From JBCCCJ01 sp039029315 (GTDB lineage Bacteria; Bacteroidota; Bacteroidia; J057), in the NCBI GenBank assembly GCA_039029315.1, contig JBCCGK010000141.1:1-25956 (forward strand): a DNA stretch of 25,956 nt. The letters run 5' to 3'. The position numbers and the translations under genes are program-made. Of this stretch, positions 7,961 through 15,491 are shown piece by piece. How positions within the stretch are numbered: the first letter of the stretch is position 1; every line of letters begins with the position of its first letter. The notes under the pieces were generated by a model, which ran no database searches, was not told the origin of the DNA, and saw only the letters and a program-made list of their open reading frames with translations.

Positions 7961-8007
7961 AATCAAGACTTTGAGTGAAAAAAATATGCGACTCACGCTT
8001 CTTGATT
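7961..8007. repeat. Imperfect inverted repeat upstream of ftsX
   Basis: AATCAAGA (7961-7968) pairs with TCTTGATT (8000-8007), and inside it GAGT (7973-7976) pairs with ACTC (7991-7994). The two stems are separated by a small internal loop and capped by an A-rich loop of 14 bases. It ends about 20 bases before the likely -7 promoter box of ftsX, so it could be an operator or the end of an upstream transcript. Confidence 0.45.
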
Positions 8008-8028
8008 CGTTCTTTGTCAAATAGCCCG

Positions 8029-8036
8029 TATCTTTG
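8029..8036 (+). promoter_or_regulatory. Putative Bacteroidota -7 box for ftsX
   Basis: TATCTTTG matches the Bacteroidota sigma-factor consensus TAnnTTTG exactly and sits 12 bases before the ftsX ATG, which would give a very short leader. A -33 TTG at the usual spacing of about 19 bases is not evident, so this rests on the -7 match and position. Confidence 0.5.
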
Positions 8037-8048
8037 TCTCCAATCATT

Positions 8049-8942
8049 ATGAGTACAGACAGCTACCAAACCTTTACATATCTGAGAAGGCGAACCAGAA
8101 AATCCTGGTTGACCACTCTTTTCAGTATATCTATGGTTCTGTTCTTTATTGGCTTGTTCTTCTCTGTTTTGTTATTGGTTGGATCTCTGGTCAAGGATGT
8201 CTCTCAAATAGAAATGAGGGTCTTCCTTCATGATGAAGTAGGAGAAATCCAGCAACAGGAGTTTCTTAGTTGGTTGGATCTACAGGAATTTGTTCGAAGC
8301 AAAGAGTTTGTCTCCAAAGAACAAGCGCTTGTCATCATGCAAGAACGAGAGCAGGAAAATGTTCTTGAGCTGATGGAAGGATTCAATCCTCTCCTGGCGG
8401 CCTATCACCTTCAGTTGGACCCGGCATTCATACAGTCAGATAGCCTGACCAACATTCGGGAGAAACTAGAGGCTTTTTTGATTGTAGATGCAGTTGAATA
8501 TCCCGGAGAACGTCTGGCCAAAGTAAGTCAAAACATACAGACGCTCACCGTCATTTTTTTGACCTTGGCAGTTGTTCTGCTCGTCATCGTCTTTTTCCTC
8601 ATCCTGAGTACCATTCGGCTGAGCATCTATGCCAAGCGATTGATGATACGCAGCATGCAACTCATCGGGGCAACACGAAATTTCATTCGGCGGCCTTTTC
8701 TGATTGGAGGCCTGACTCAAGGACTGCTAAGCGGACTGATTGCCAGCGTATTACTGATCTTTTCCCTGATTGGAATTCGCAATTATTTTTCCAAAATGGG
8801 AATTGAGCTCAACGCTTTGAGCAATGAACAGCTAATTGGATTATTAGTAGGAATTGTGTTATTTGGAATCCTTCTGGGACTATCGGGCAGTTTTTTTGCT
8901 GTTAATAAATATCTCGACCGAAACCTGGATGAATTGATGTAA
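8049..8942 (+). CDS. ftsX: Cell division protein FtsX
   Basis: A 297-residue inner-membrane protein of the FtsX/MacB-like permease family. The frame can start at a TTG at 8034, but the ATG at 8049 gives the normal N-terminus and lies downstream of the -7 box. The layout is classic: a cytoplasmic basic start (YLRRRTRKSW), TM1 at ~25-46, a large extracytoplasmic domain ~50-158 (with VFLHDEVGEIQQQEF and FVSKEQAL typical of FtsX), then three closing segments at ~166-187, ~216-242 and ~262-284. The loop IRSMQLIGATRNFIRRPF after TM2 is the diagnostic FtsX signature. With the ATPase FtsE, not found in this window, it controls peptidoglycan hydrolases at division. It heads an operon with the DUF3098 gene two bases downstream and uppP after that. 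Confidence 0.93.
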   Translation: MSTDSYQTFTYLRRRTRKSWLTTLFSISMVLFFIGLFFSVLLLVGSLVKDVSQIEMRVFLHDEVGEIQQQEFLSWLDLQEFVRSKEFVSKEQALVIMQEREQENVLELMEGFNPLLAAYHLQLDPAFIQSDSLTNIREKLEAFLIVDAVEYPGERLAKVSQNIQTLTVIFLTLAVVLLVIVFFLILSTIRLSIYAKRLMIRSMQLIGATRNFIRRPFLIGGLTQGLLSGLIASVLLIFSLIGIRNYFSKMGIELNALSNEQLIGLLVGIVLFGILLGLSGSFFAVNKYLDRNLDELM

Positions 8943-8944
8943 CT

Positions 8945-9340
8945 ATGTGCGCAAAAAAAGCTAAATCAAGCACACGAAAAGGAAGTACTAGAAAGGCTGT
9001 TGCTTCTTCTAGTAAAAAGAGAGTGGTCACCACAAGCAAAACTTCCACACCGTCAAAAGCTGAGAAGACGACTGTGCCACCGCCCAATAAAAAATCCACC
9101 TCGAACGTGGAACTTCCCTTTACTCGAAAAAATTATATGCTTCTTCTGATAGGGGTTGGGATGATTGCTGTTGGCTTCTTTTTGATGTCTTTGGACGATT
9201 TTGTTGATGCCAGTAAGTTCTCCATCTCCTTATATATCGCTCCTCCTATCGTTGTGGCCGGATTTTTGGAGATCATTTATGCAATCATGTATAAAGACAA
9301 AACCTCTGACATATCTGAAGATTCACACTCACTAACCTAA
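8945..9340 (+). CDS. DUF3098 family membrane protein
   Basis: A 131-residue protein. The first ~58 residues are a Lys/Ser/Thr-rich, low-complexity, strongly basic segment (AKKAKSSTRKGSTRK and similar). Two membrane segments follow at about residues 66-85 and 93-115, with LDDFVDASKFS between them. Size, two-TM layout and position between ftsX and uppP match the DUF3098 family that occupies this slot in Bacteroidota. Its function is not established; its constant partnership suggests a role in envelope or division. The basic tail is predicted to be cytoplasmic and could contact acidic lipids, DNA or protein. The start codon is only two bases past the ftsX stop, so the two are almost certainly translated from one message. 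Confidence 0.85.
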   Translation: MCAKKAKSSTRKGSTRKAVASSSKKRVVTTSKTSTPSKAEKTTVPPPNKKSTSNVELPFTRKNYMLLLIGVGMIAVGFFLMSLDDFVDASKFSISLYIAPPIVVAGFLEIIYAIMYKDKTSDISEDSHSLT

Positions 9341-9360
9341 CATCTCCGTATTCTCACTGA

Positions 9361-10173
9361 ATGACATTTCTAGAAGCGATTTTCCTTGGGATCATCCAGG
9401 GACTCACCGAATTCTTGCCTGTAAGTAGTAGTGGTCATATCGAATTAGGAAAAATCCTCCTGGGGGTCCATCCAAAAGATCCTCTGTTGTTTTCTATTGT
9501 TGTGCACGCTGCCACAGCTCTCAGTACCATCGTCATTTATTTCAGAGACATCCTGACCATCATCAAGGATTTGTTTGCTTTTGCCTGGAACGAATCCACC
9601 AAATTTGTGGTGATGATCATTATTTCGATGATTCCCGTTGGTCTGATAGGGGTTCTGTTCGAAGATCAAATTACAGCCTTCTTCGATGGCCGCCTGATTC
9701 TGGTTGGCGCCATGTTACTGGTTACTGGTGGCCTGTTGTGGTTTTCCAGTAGAGCCAAGGCCATGGATGGGGAACTTAATTTCCTCAAATCATTCATCAT
9801 TGGGGTTGCGCAAGCCATCGCGATCATGCCAGGGATTTCCCGCTCAGGATCCACCATCTCCACTGCCCTGATTTTGGGGGTAGACAGAGAGAAAGCCGCA
9901 CGCTTCTCCTTCCTGATGGTTCTTCCACCGATCCTCGGAGCCACACTCCTCAAAGTCAAGGATTATATGGAAGCCAGTTCTGTAATAGAAACCGGATCAG
10001 CAGAATCCGTCGGCCCAGTTGCATTGATTGCGGGATTTGCTGCTGCATTTATTGCAGGGCTATTTGCTTGTCAGTGGATGATTCGACTCGTCAAACGAAG
10101 TAAACTGGACTATTTTGCGATATACTGCTGGATCGTTGGTGTCATTGCAATCGTCGGTGGATTGATGCAATAG
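9361..10173 (+). CDS. uppP: Undecaprenyl-diphosphatase UppP/BacA
   Basis: A 270-residue multi-pass membrane enzyme of the usual family length (~265-275). It dephosphorylates undecaprenyl pyrophosphate to recycle the lipid carrier for peptidoglycan and other wall polymers, and higher dosage is linked to bacitracin resistance. Both active-site signatures are intact: GLTEFLPVSSSGH at residues 14-26 and PGISRSGST at 157-165, the latter carrying the catalytic arginine. Around eight hydrophobic segments are seen. It is the third gene after ftsX and the DUF3098 gene, 20 bases downstream of the latter. In many Bacteroidota truB follows here; in this genome a convergent DUF92 gene does instead. Confidence 0.97.
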   Translation: MTFLEAIFLGIIQGLTEFLPVSSSGHIELGKILLGVHPKDPLLFSIVVHAATALSTIVIYFRDILTIIKDLFAFAWNESTKFVVMIIISMIPVGLIGVLFEDQITAFFDGRLILVGAMLLVTGGLLWFSSRAKAMDGELNFLKSFIIGVAQAIAIMPGISRSGSTISTALILGVDREKAARFSFLMVLPPILGATLLKVKDYMEASSVIETGSAESVGPVALIAGFAAAFIAGLFACQWMIRLVKRSKLDYFAIYCWIVGVIAIVGGLMQ

Positions 10174-10185
10174 ATGTCTGGAGGC

Positions 10186-10992
10186 TCAGACAAGACTTGC
10201 TGCCAGGCCTCCTATGATGGCCGCGATGAGGGTGCTCAGCAGATTGACTTCATCATTGTTCAGCTGCCCTCTTCGTTGCACACTCGCGCCAAGGATCGAA
10301 TCCATGTGATTCCCGATCAGTCCTGTCCCCCAGACCAGCAGAACATCTCCAGACCATCCATGTCCCATTCCAAAGGCCAAGGCAATCAACAAGCTCCCCA
10401 AGGCACCTAACAGGCTCCCTTCCAGACTGATGATTCCGTCTTGTCCTTTGATCCCAGGCTTGAAAGTCAGGACATCGACATATCGTCGTCCGTAGACATT
10501 GCCCAACTCAGAACTAAAGGTATCCGCTGCAGCAGAAGCAAAAGAGGCTGCAAGAGCTGTTAATAAGACCGCAGAATAAGCAGGAAATCCCCAGGCAAGC
10601 AGGCCACATATTGCTGCTATTCCTCCATTGGCGATGGCATGACGCACCGAGCGCTTGCCCTGATTCTCCTGCTCCAGTCCCATGAGGGTCTTCTCATTCT
10701 TTCGCCAATGCGAAACGGCTGACCCTGCCATAAAAAATACCAATAGCAATCCCAAGGCAACAAACCCGCCCCCAACAAAGATTCCAAGGCCAATCAATCC
10801 GCCGACCAATCCGCCCAACACATCAATTTTTCCTGACAGAATCGCCAGCCCCATCGCCACTGTCAAACTAGCCAGTCCTTCAAAAAAATAGAGCGGCAAA
10901 AAATGATTCCCTCTTAGCAGAATAAGTAGTAGACAAATCAGCATCCCGACTGTCCAACTGCTGTTCCCTCTCATTGATTGTTGAATTGCCAT
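10186..10992 (-). CDS. DUF92 / TMEM19-family membrane protein
   Basis: A 268-residue protein with about seven hydrophobic segments. The frame continues to 11145, but the ATG at 10992 precedes the first transmembrane helix and has an AAGGA about 12 bases upstream; the extra N-terminal stretch looks non-coding. Family signatures are clear: DTFSSELGNVYG at residues 157-168, FKPGIKGQDGIISLEG at 177-192 and, near the end, DSILGASVQRRG. DUF92 includes the plant phytyl-phosphate kinase VTE6, so a lipid-linked CTP-dependent kinase activity is possible but unproven here. It is convergent with uppP, with 12 bases between the stops. Its upstream region is shared with the divergent SPFH gene. Confidence 0.85.
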   Translation of the reverse strand: MAIQQSMRGNSSWTVGMLICLLLILLRGNHFLPLYFFEGLASLTVAMGLAILSGKIDVLGGLVGGLIGLGIFVGGGFVALGLLLVFFMAGSAVSHWRKNEKTLMGLEQENQGKRSVRHAIANGGIAAICGLLAWGFPAYSAVLLTALAASFASAAADTFSSELGNVYGRRYVDVLTFKPGIKGQDGIISLEGSLLGALGSLLIALAFGMGHGWSGDVLLVWGTGLIGNHMDSILGASVQRRGQLNNDEVNLLSTLIAAIIGGLAASLV

Positions 10993-11233
10993 AGGTAGCG
11001 GATAATCCTTCTTTCTTTTCCAACTTATCAGCAAATTTGGGATCTTTTCCACAGAATATCCTATGAGTAGGAAAATATTTTGGTTTGATTGACAACATAC
11101 CCCATCTCCTGAAAAGAAAGCGGATGGAGATTTTCTAATTGCCAAGCTTTTGGTTACTTTTTGGCAGACAAACTACACCAACCTACAATCGATAGAGTGC
11201 CTTTATTTCCATTCAACATAACTCACAAAACAT

Positions 11234-12436
11234 ATGTCCACACAACGTAAAATCATGTTAGGCTTCCTCGGAGTAGCCTTAGTTGCATTAATTGCACTCT
11301 CAGGAAGTGTATTCGAAAATGTAGATGCAGGAAGAATCTGCGTTATTCAGGCCCCGGTAAGTGGAGAACTGACCATACATTTTGATCAGGGTCTTAAATA
11401 TCAAGGATTTGGGAGAGTTACCTATTATAAGAAAGAAAGTGAGTATTCTTTTTCTTCAGCCTCTGACAAAGGGTCCAGATTGGATGAAAGTATCAGTATT
11501 CGATTCAATGATGGTGGAAAGGCTCGGATTTCAGGTTCTTTCCGATATGAACTTCCCAGAGATATCGAAAGAATGCAGGAATTGCATTTCAAATATGGAT
11601 CTCAGCCTGCCGTCGATCAAGAATTGGTCAGAACAGTGATCGAAAAGGCTGTCTATATGACAGGGCCACTGATGAGTTCGAAACAATCCTCTTCTGAGAA
11701 AAGAAATGACCTTTTGTCCTTCATTGAGGATCAAGCCAAAGTCGGTGTGTACAAAACAAAAGTGATTGAGCAAAAAGAAATTGATCCTCTGTCAGGAAAA
11801 GAAAAAACGGTGGCAATTACCCAATTGGTTACTGATGACGGTGGTGTGATCCTTCGACAGGACCAATCACCTCTGGAGCGATTTGGCATCAACATTTATA
11901 ACCTGTCTCTCAATCAGATCAAATACGACGAAACCATTGAGAAACAGATTGCTGAGCAGCAAAATGCGATCATGCGTGTCCAAACGGCCATCGCAGAAGC
12001 ACGGGAAGCAGAGCAAAATGCCATTAAAGCAGAAGCAGAAGGAAAAGCCCAGGCAGCATTGGCAAGAGCAGAAATGGAAGTGGAAAAGGTTCGGGAAGTA
12101 ACCCAGGCTGAGAAAAAGCGAGACGTTGCCAAGCTTGCAACAGAATCAGCTGAGTACTACAAACGGGAACAAACACTGATAGGAGAGGGAGATGCTGCAC
12201 GCAAAAGGCTGGCGGCTCAAGCCAATGGATCTCTCGAACAAAAGTTGGAAGCTTACATTCAGGTTCAAAAAAATTGGGCAGATGCCTTCTCCAAAAGTCA
12301 ACAACCATTCGTTCCCTCTGTTGTCATGGGTGGAAATGGAGCTGCCGGCAGCAATTCATCTGCCCAAACATGGATGCAGATGATGATGCTTCAAGCTGCA
12401 AAAGACCTCTCTCTCGATACCAAAGTTCAGAAATAA
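11234..12436 (+). CDS. Membrane-anchored SPFH/Band 7 protein
   Basis: A 400-residue protein. An uncleaved N-terminal anchor spans about residues 8-25, followed by a prohibitin/flotillin-like domain at ~30-240 that starts VDAGRICVIQ. Residues ~240-335 form an Ala/Glu/Lys/Gln-rich coiled coil (for example AEAREAEQNAIKAEAEGKAQ), as in flotillins and HflK/HflC. The final ~60 residues are flexible, with VVMGGNGAAGSNSSAQ and a Met-rich stretch. SPFH proteins assemble ring or raft-like scaffolds on membranes and modulate proteases or lipid domains. No protease or NfeD-like partner lies beside it, so its client is unknown. It is divergent from the DUF92 gene, and a hairpin terminator follows about 28 bases downstream. 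Confidence 0.88.
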   Translation: MSTQRKIMLGFLGVALVALIALSGSVFENVDAGRICVIQAPVSGELTIHFDQGLKYQGFGRVTYYKKESEYSFSSASDKGSRLDESISIRFNDGGKARISGSFRYELPRDIERMQELHFKYGSQPAVDQELVRTVIEKAVYMTGPLMSSKQSSSEKRNDLLSFIEDQAKVGVYKTKVIEQKEIDPLSGKEKTVAITQLVTDDGGVILRQDQSPLERFGINIYNLSLNQIKYDETIEKQIAEQQNAIMRVQTAIAEAREAEQNAIKAEAEGKAQAALARAEMEVEKVREVTQAEKKRDVAKLATESAEYYKREQTLIGEGDAARKRLAAQANGSLEQKLEAYIQVQKNWADAFSKSQQPFVPSVVMGGNGAAGSNSSAQTWMQMMMLQAAKDLSLDTKVQK

Positions 12437-12463
12437 CGCATAACGATAGAGGACGAATAGTTT

Positions 12464-12502
12464 GCGGCCAACGGACATGGTTAAAACAATTTCGTTGGCC
12501 GC
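12464..12502 (+). terminator. Hairpin after the SPFH gene
   Basis: GCGGCCAACG (12464-12473) and CGTTGGCCGC (12493-12502) are perfect 10-bp complements with a 19-base loop. A modest T-run (CGCTTTTGC) follows. It lies 28 bases past the SPFH stop and before the tRNA promoter, which fits transcription termination. Confidence 0.6.
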
Positions 12503-12555
12503 TCGCTTTTGCTTCCTCTTGCATCCATTATCTCTCAAAAAAACTTGGCTTACTC

Positions 12556-12587
12556 TTGTGTATCTCAAAAAAAAATTTTTAACTTTG
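12556..12587 (+). promoter_or_regulatory. Putative promoter of tRNA-Gln / prs
   Basis: TAACTTTG at 12580-12587 matches the Bacteroidota -7 consensus TAnnTTTG. A TTG at 12556-12558 stands 21 bases upstream as the -33 element, separated by an A/T tract. Transcription would start about 10 bases before the mature tRNA, as expected for a tRNA operon. Confidence 0.65.
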
Positions 12588-12605
12588 CAAGCCGAACGAA
12601 ATGGA

Positions 12606-12677
12606 TGACCCATAGTATAATTGGCAGTACAGCGGATTTTGGTTCCGTTAGTCTAGGTTCGAGTCCTGGTGGGTCAG
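12606..12677 (+). tRNA. tRNA-Gln (anticodon TTG)
   Basis: A 72-nt cloverleaf. The acceptor arms are TGACCCA (12606-12612) and TGGGTCA (12670-12676), followed by discriminator G. The anticodon stem GCGGA / TCCGT encloses loop TTTTGGT, with anticodon TTG at 12639-12641, reading CAA and, by wobble, CAG. The T-arm is CTAGG, loop TTCGAGT, then CCTGG. CCA is not fully encoded (the genome reads GCAA after the acceptor stem), so the end must be added enzymatically. The start codon of prs is 11 bases downstream. Confidence 0.97.
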
Positions 12678-12687
12678 CAAAGAGGCT

Positions 12688-13617
12688 ATGTCTCAATCAA
12701 TCAAAATATACTCGGGATCAGCATCCCGGTACCTTGCGGAAAAAATATCAGATTTCTTCGGCTCTCCTCTTGGTAGCATAGAACTTTTGGAGTTCAGTGA
12801 TGGTGAGATGCAGGTGTATTATGAGGAATCCATCAGGGGATCTGATATTTTTATTGTGCAATCTACCTTTGCTCCCGCCAACAATCTAATGGAGCTGCTG
12901 CTATTGATAGATGCAGCAAAGCGGGCCTCAGCGAATCAGGTAGTCGTGGTGATTCCCTACTTTGGATATGCTAGACAAGATCGCAAATTCAAATCAAGGG
13001 TATCGGTAGGAGCCAAACTGGTAGCAAATATTCTGACTGCAGCTGGAGCTGACCGAATTGTTACCATGGACTTGCATGCGGGCCAGATACAAGGGTTCTT
13101 TGATATACCGCTAGACCATCTTGACGCCACGGCAGTATTTGTGCCGTACCTCAAGAGTTTGAAGCTGGATAACTTCTGCATTGCGTCCCCGGATATTGGA
13201 GGGGCTGCAAGAGCTCGCAAGTATGCCAGATATCTCAATTCCGAATTGGTTTTGGTAGACAAACATCGGATTCGTCCCAATGAGGTTGCCTCTATGCAAG
13301 TCATTGGAGATCCGGCAGGAAAGAATATCGTCTTGATAGACGATCTGGTAGATACTGCGGGCACACTCTGCAAAGCTGCCAACATATTGATTGAAAGAGG
13401 TGCATTGTCTGTTCGCGCCATAGCGACACATCCCATTCTTTCCGGGCCAGCTTATGATAGAATTGAGGCATCAAAATTGGTCGAATTAGCGGTTACTGAT
13501 ACAATTCCATTAAAAAAGAGCACCAAGAAGGTCAAGGTCATCAGCATTGCTCCTGTTTTTGCCAAAGCCTTCAGGAAAATACACAATCACGAGTCAATTA
13601 GTTCATTGTTCCTATAA
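12688..13617 (+). CDS. prs: Ribose-phosphate pyrophosphokinase
   Basis: A 309-residue cytosolic enzyme of normal length. It transfers pyrophosphate from ATP to ribose 5-phosphate to give PRPP for purine, pyrimidine, histidine, tryptophan and NAD synthesis. Motifs of class I enzymes are intact: FSDGEMQV at 36-43, the flexible-loop and ATP region YFGYARQDRK at 91-100, the signature DLHAGQIQGFFDIP at 128-141, and the PRPP-binding loop NIVLIDDLVDTAGT at 213-226. An AGAGG ribosome site lies between the tRNA 3' end and the ATG, so the message is probably produced by processing the tRNA from a shared transcript. rplY follows after 9 bases and then pth, the conserved prs-rplY-pth arrangement. Confidence 0.97.
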   Translation: MSQSIKIYSGSASRYLAEKISDFFGSPLGSIELLEFSDGEMQVYYEESIRGSDIFIVQSTFAPANNLMELLLLIDAAKRASANQVVVVIPYFGYARQDRKFKSRVSVGAKLVANILTAAGADRIVTMDLHAGQIQGFFDIPLDHLDATAVFVPYLKSLKLDNFCIASPDIGGAARARKYARYLNSELVLVDKHRIRPNEVASMQVIGDPAGKNIVLIDDLVDTAGTLCKAANILIERGALSVRAIATHPILSGPAYDRIEASKLVELAVTDTIPLKKSTKKVKVISIAPVFAKAFRKIHNHESISSLFL

Positions 13618-13626
13618 GAGAAAGAA

Positions 13627-14244
13627 ATGAAAACCATAGCGCTGCAAGCCACCGTGAGAAATCATACCGGGAAAAGAGATACCAAAGCAATCCGCAATTC
13701 CGGACGCGTCCCTGGCGTGGTTTATGATGACAGCAAAGCAACCCATATTCATTTGGACTATAAGGAAACTCAAAAAGTCCTGTACACCAAAGATACATAT
13801 GTGGTAACTCTGAATATGGATGCGGGTGATCCCGTTGAGGCCATTGTCAGAGAAGCTCAATTTCATCCTGTCAAAGAACAAATTCTGCATATTGACTTTC
13901 TCCGGGTAACTGGAGAGAAACCCGTCGTAGTGGAATTGCCAGTCAAACTCGTTGGAACACCTAAGGGTGTAGCACAAGGAGGAAAACTGACGATCAAACT
14001 TCGAAAAATCAAAGTGAAAGGAATTGTTTCTGAACTTCCTGAAGAATTGGAAGTTGATGTAACCAATCTCGATCTCGGAGGAACTGTCAAAGTCGGACAA
14101 GCTGACTTTGGAGAAATAGAGGTAGTTACTCCTGCTTCCTCTGCCGTTGCCAGTGTTGAGATCCCACGTGCTCTTAGAAGTGCTGAAGCTGAGGACGGAG
14201 AAGGAGAGGGAGAGGGAGAAGCAGCTGTTGCTTCCGAAGAGTAA
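13627..14244 (+). CDS. rplY: 50S ribosomal protein L25 (CTC form)
   Basis: A 205-residue protein of the long L25/TL5 (general stress protein CTC) type. Residues ~1-90 are the 5S-rRNA-binding L25 domain (LQATVRNHTGKRDTKAIRNS near the start; GRVPGVVYDD). Residues ~95-180 are the TL5 C-terminal domain (VVVELPVKLVGTPKGVAQGG). The tail from ~186 is a low-complexity acidic Glu/Gly run, common in Bacteroidota versions. It binds 5S rRNA in the large subunit. It sits between prs and pth, with an AGAGAAAGAA purine-rich stretch before the start. Confidence 0.96.
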   Translation: MKTIALQATVRNHTGKRDTKAIRNSGRVPGVVYDDSKATHIHLDYKETQKVLYTKDTYVVTLNMDAGDPVEAIVREAQFHPVKEQILHIDFLRVTGEKPVVVELPVKLVGTPKGVAQGGKLTIKLRKIKVKGIVSELPEELEVDVTNLDLGGTVKVGQADFGEIEVVTPASSAVASVEIPRALRSAEAEDGEGEGEGEAAVASEE

Positions 14245-14283
14245 TGAGCAAGAATTTCTATTCGAAAAATATATGCCCTCATC

Positions 14284-14308
14284 GCCCCGTTGGTTTAGCT
14301 GACGGGGC
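14284..14308 (+). terminator. Stem-loop between rplY and pth
   Basis: GCCCCGT (14284-14290) pairs perfectly with ACGGGGC (14302-14308) across an 11-base loop. It is followed by ATCTCTTACTT rather than a strict U-tract. It may be an attenuating or partial terminator that lowers pth expression relative to rplY, or an mRNA-processing hairpin. Confidence 0.5.
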
Positions 14309-14327
14309 ATCTCTTACTTAATCAGAT

Positions 14328-14891
14328 ATGAAATACCTGATTGCAGGATTGGGAAACATTGGATCAGAATATGTAGACACGCGCCATAACATTGGATTCA
14401 TGGTTATCCAACGCCTGGCCGAAAAATTCAATATCACGCCTGAACTGGGAAGGTATGCCTATGCTGCTACAGCACGCCACAAAGGGAGACAGCTTCATTT
14501 GATTATGCCTACCACCTATATGAATGTCAGTGGGAAGGCCGTTCGATACCATCTCAACAAACACAAATTGACTCCTGATCAGCTTCTGGTGATTACAGAC
14601 GATATTGCCCTCCCGTTCGGCAAACTTCGAATGAGGGCCAGAGGCTCAAATGGTGGGCACAATGGACTGAAAGACATTCAGGATATGCTGGGTACCACAG
14701 ATTATCCTCGCTTGCGTTTTGGGGTAGGTAATAATTTCTCCAAAGGTCAACAAGTGAAATATGTTCTCGCCCCTTTCACAGAGGACGAATTTATTCAATT
14801 GCATGAGCGGATCGACATAGCCGTGGACGGAATCCTCTCTTTCGCGACCATCGGCATCGACCGGACCATGACCCAACTCAATAGAAAATAA
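14328..14891 (+). CDS. pth: Peptidyl-tRNA hydrolase
   Basis: A 187-residue cytosolic enzyme of the usual Pth length that frees tRNA from peptidyl-tRNA dropped by ribosomes. Catalytic and binding residues are visible: N10 and H20 (GLGNIGSEYVDTRHNIG), N66 in TTYMNVSGK, the aspartates at 91-92 in VITDDIALP, and N112 in RGSNGGHNGLKDI. The C-terminal region runs to TMTQLNRK. It is the last gene of the prs-rplY-pth series. The convergent DinB-family gene ends 21 bases beyond it, so the two probably share a termination zone. Confidence 0.97.
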   Translation: MKYLIAGLGNIGSEYVDTRHNIGFMVIQRLAEKFNITPELGRYAYAATARHKGRQLHLIMPTTYMNVSGKAVRYHLNKHKLTPDQLLVITDDIALPFGKLRMRARGSNGGHNGLKDIQDMLGTTDYPRLRFGVGNNFSKGQQVKYVLAPFTEDEFIQLHERIDIAVDGILSFATIGIDRTMTQLNRK

Positions 14892-14911
14892 GACTACTTA
14901 CAGCATTCTGT

Positions 14912-15370
14912 TTACACTTTTGCATATTGCACAAAGTGAATATAATCTGTCACTGGCGGCACAAATCCCGCTGATCGGAGACCAGCAACAATTTGCCCGC
15001 GATGATGGGTTGAGTGGTTGATGACATGTGTCAGAATATCTCTCAAAGGCATGCTGAAGGCCATTCCCCTTTGATTCCGATAAGACACATACTCATCTAA
15101 CTGCTCGTCCGTCCTGAGCTTGACCATCTGGCAATATTCCCGATGAAGGCTTTGCGTTTGAAGTAACAAAGTAGTGAGTGGTCGTTGCGTTTTCAGACTC
15201 ATATAGGAATCTTCTTCCTTGCACCGCAATAGCCAGATTTCTTCCATATTGACAATGTGGTTCATCCACTGAAGAAGCTGATCATCTGTGATTCCTCGCT
15301 TGATCAAGAGATCGATGATCCGACTATTTGCCCAATAATCATAATCAAAAAGGCGTACAAGAGCATGCAT
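14912..15370 (-). CDS. DinB-family protein
   Basis: A 152-residue four-helix-bundle protein of the DinB/YfiT type. The N-terminal signature LFDYDYWANSRII (residues 7-19) and the metal-site histidines are present: H38 in the second helix, and the cluster H115, H119, H122/H123 in THVINHSTHHRGQI. This triad normally binds a divalent metal. Family members include thiol-dependent transferases, but most are uncharacterised; DinB was named from a DNA-damage gene in Bacillus, which does not imply a repair role here. It is a single gene convergent with pth; the upstream 120 bases to the hydrolase gene show no clear promoter. Confidence 0.88.
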   Translation of the reverse strand: MHALVRLFDYDYWANSRIIDLLIKRGITDDQLLQWMNHIVNMEEIWLLRCKEEDSYMSLKTQRPLTTLLLQTQSLHREYCQMVKLRTDEQLDEYVSYRNQRGMAFSMPLRDILTHVINHSTHHRGQIVAGLRSAGFVPPVTDYIHFVQYAKV

Positions 15371-15491
15371 GGTGAGTAGTAAATTAGAAGGTATACAAAA
15401 GAGCAGGTAAATCCCGGGGCTTATTTATGGGACGTTAATTTCTTGACAAAGGTTGGGAAAAATTTTCACTAATCTATTCTAAACAAGAGTT

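Larger units (their letters stand above)
7857..8048. other. Leader region of the ftsX operon
   Basis: No gene is seen between the palindromic element and ftsX. Besides the structures listed separately, ATGAGG at 7936-7941 can pair with CCTCTCAT just downstream, a small possible hairpin. The rest shows nothing I can assign. Confidence 0.4.

Noticed and set aside
8034..8048. TTG start for ftsX
   Set aside because: The TTG is part of the TATCTTTG promoter box; the ATG at 8049 gives the typical N-terminus.
13612..14310. Long reverse-strand open frame opposite rplY
   Set aside because: Shadow of the rplY coding strand with Ser/Phe-rich composition and no domain.
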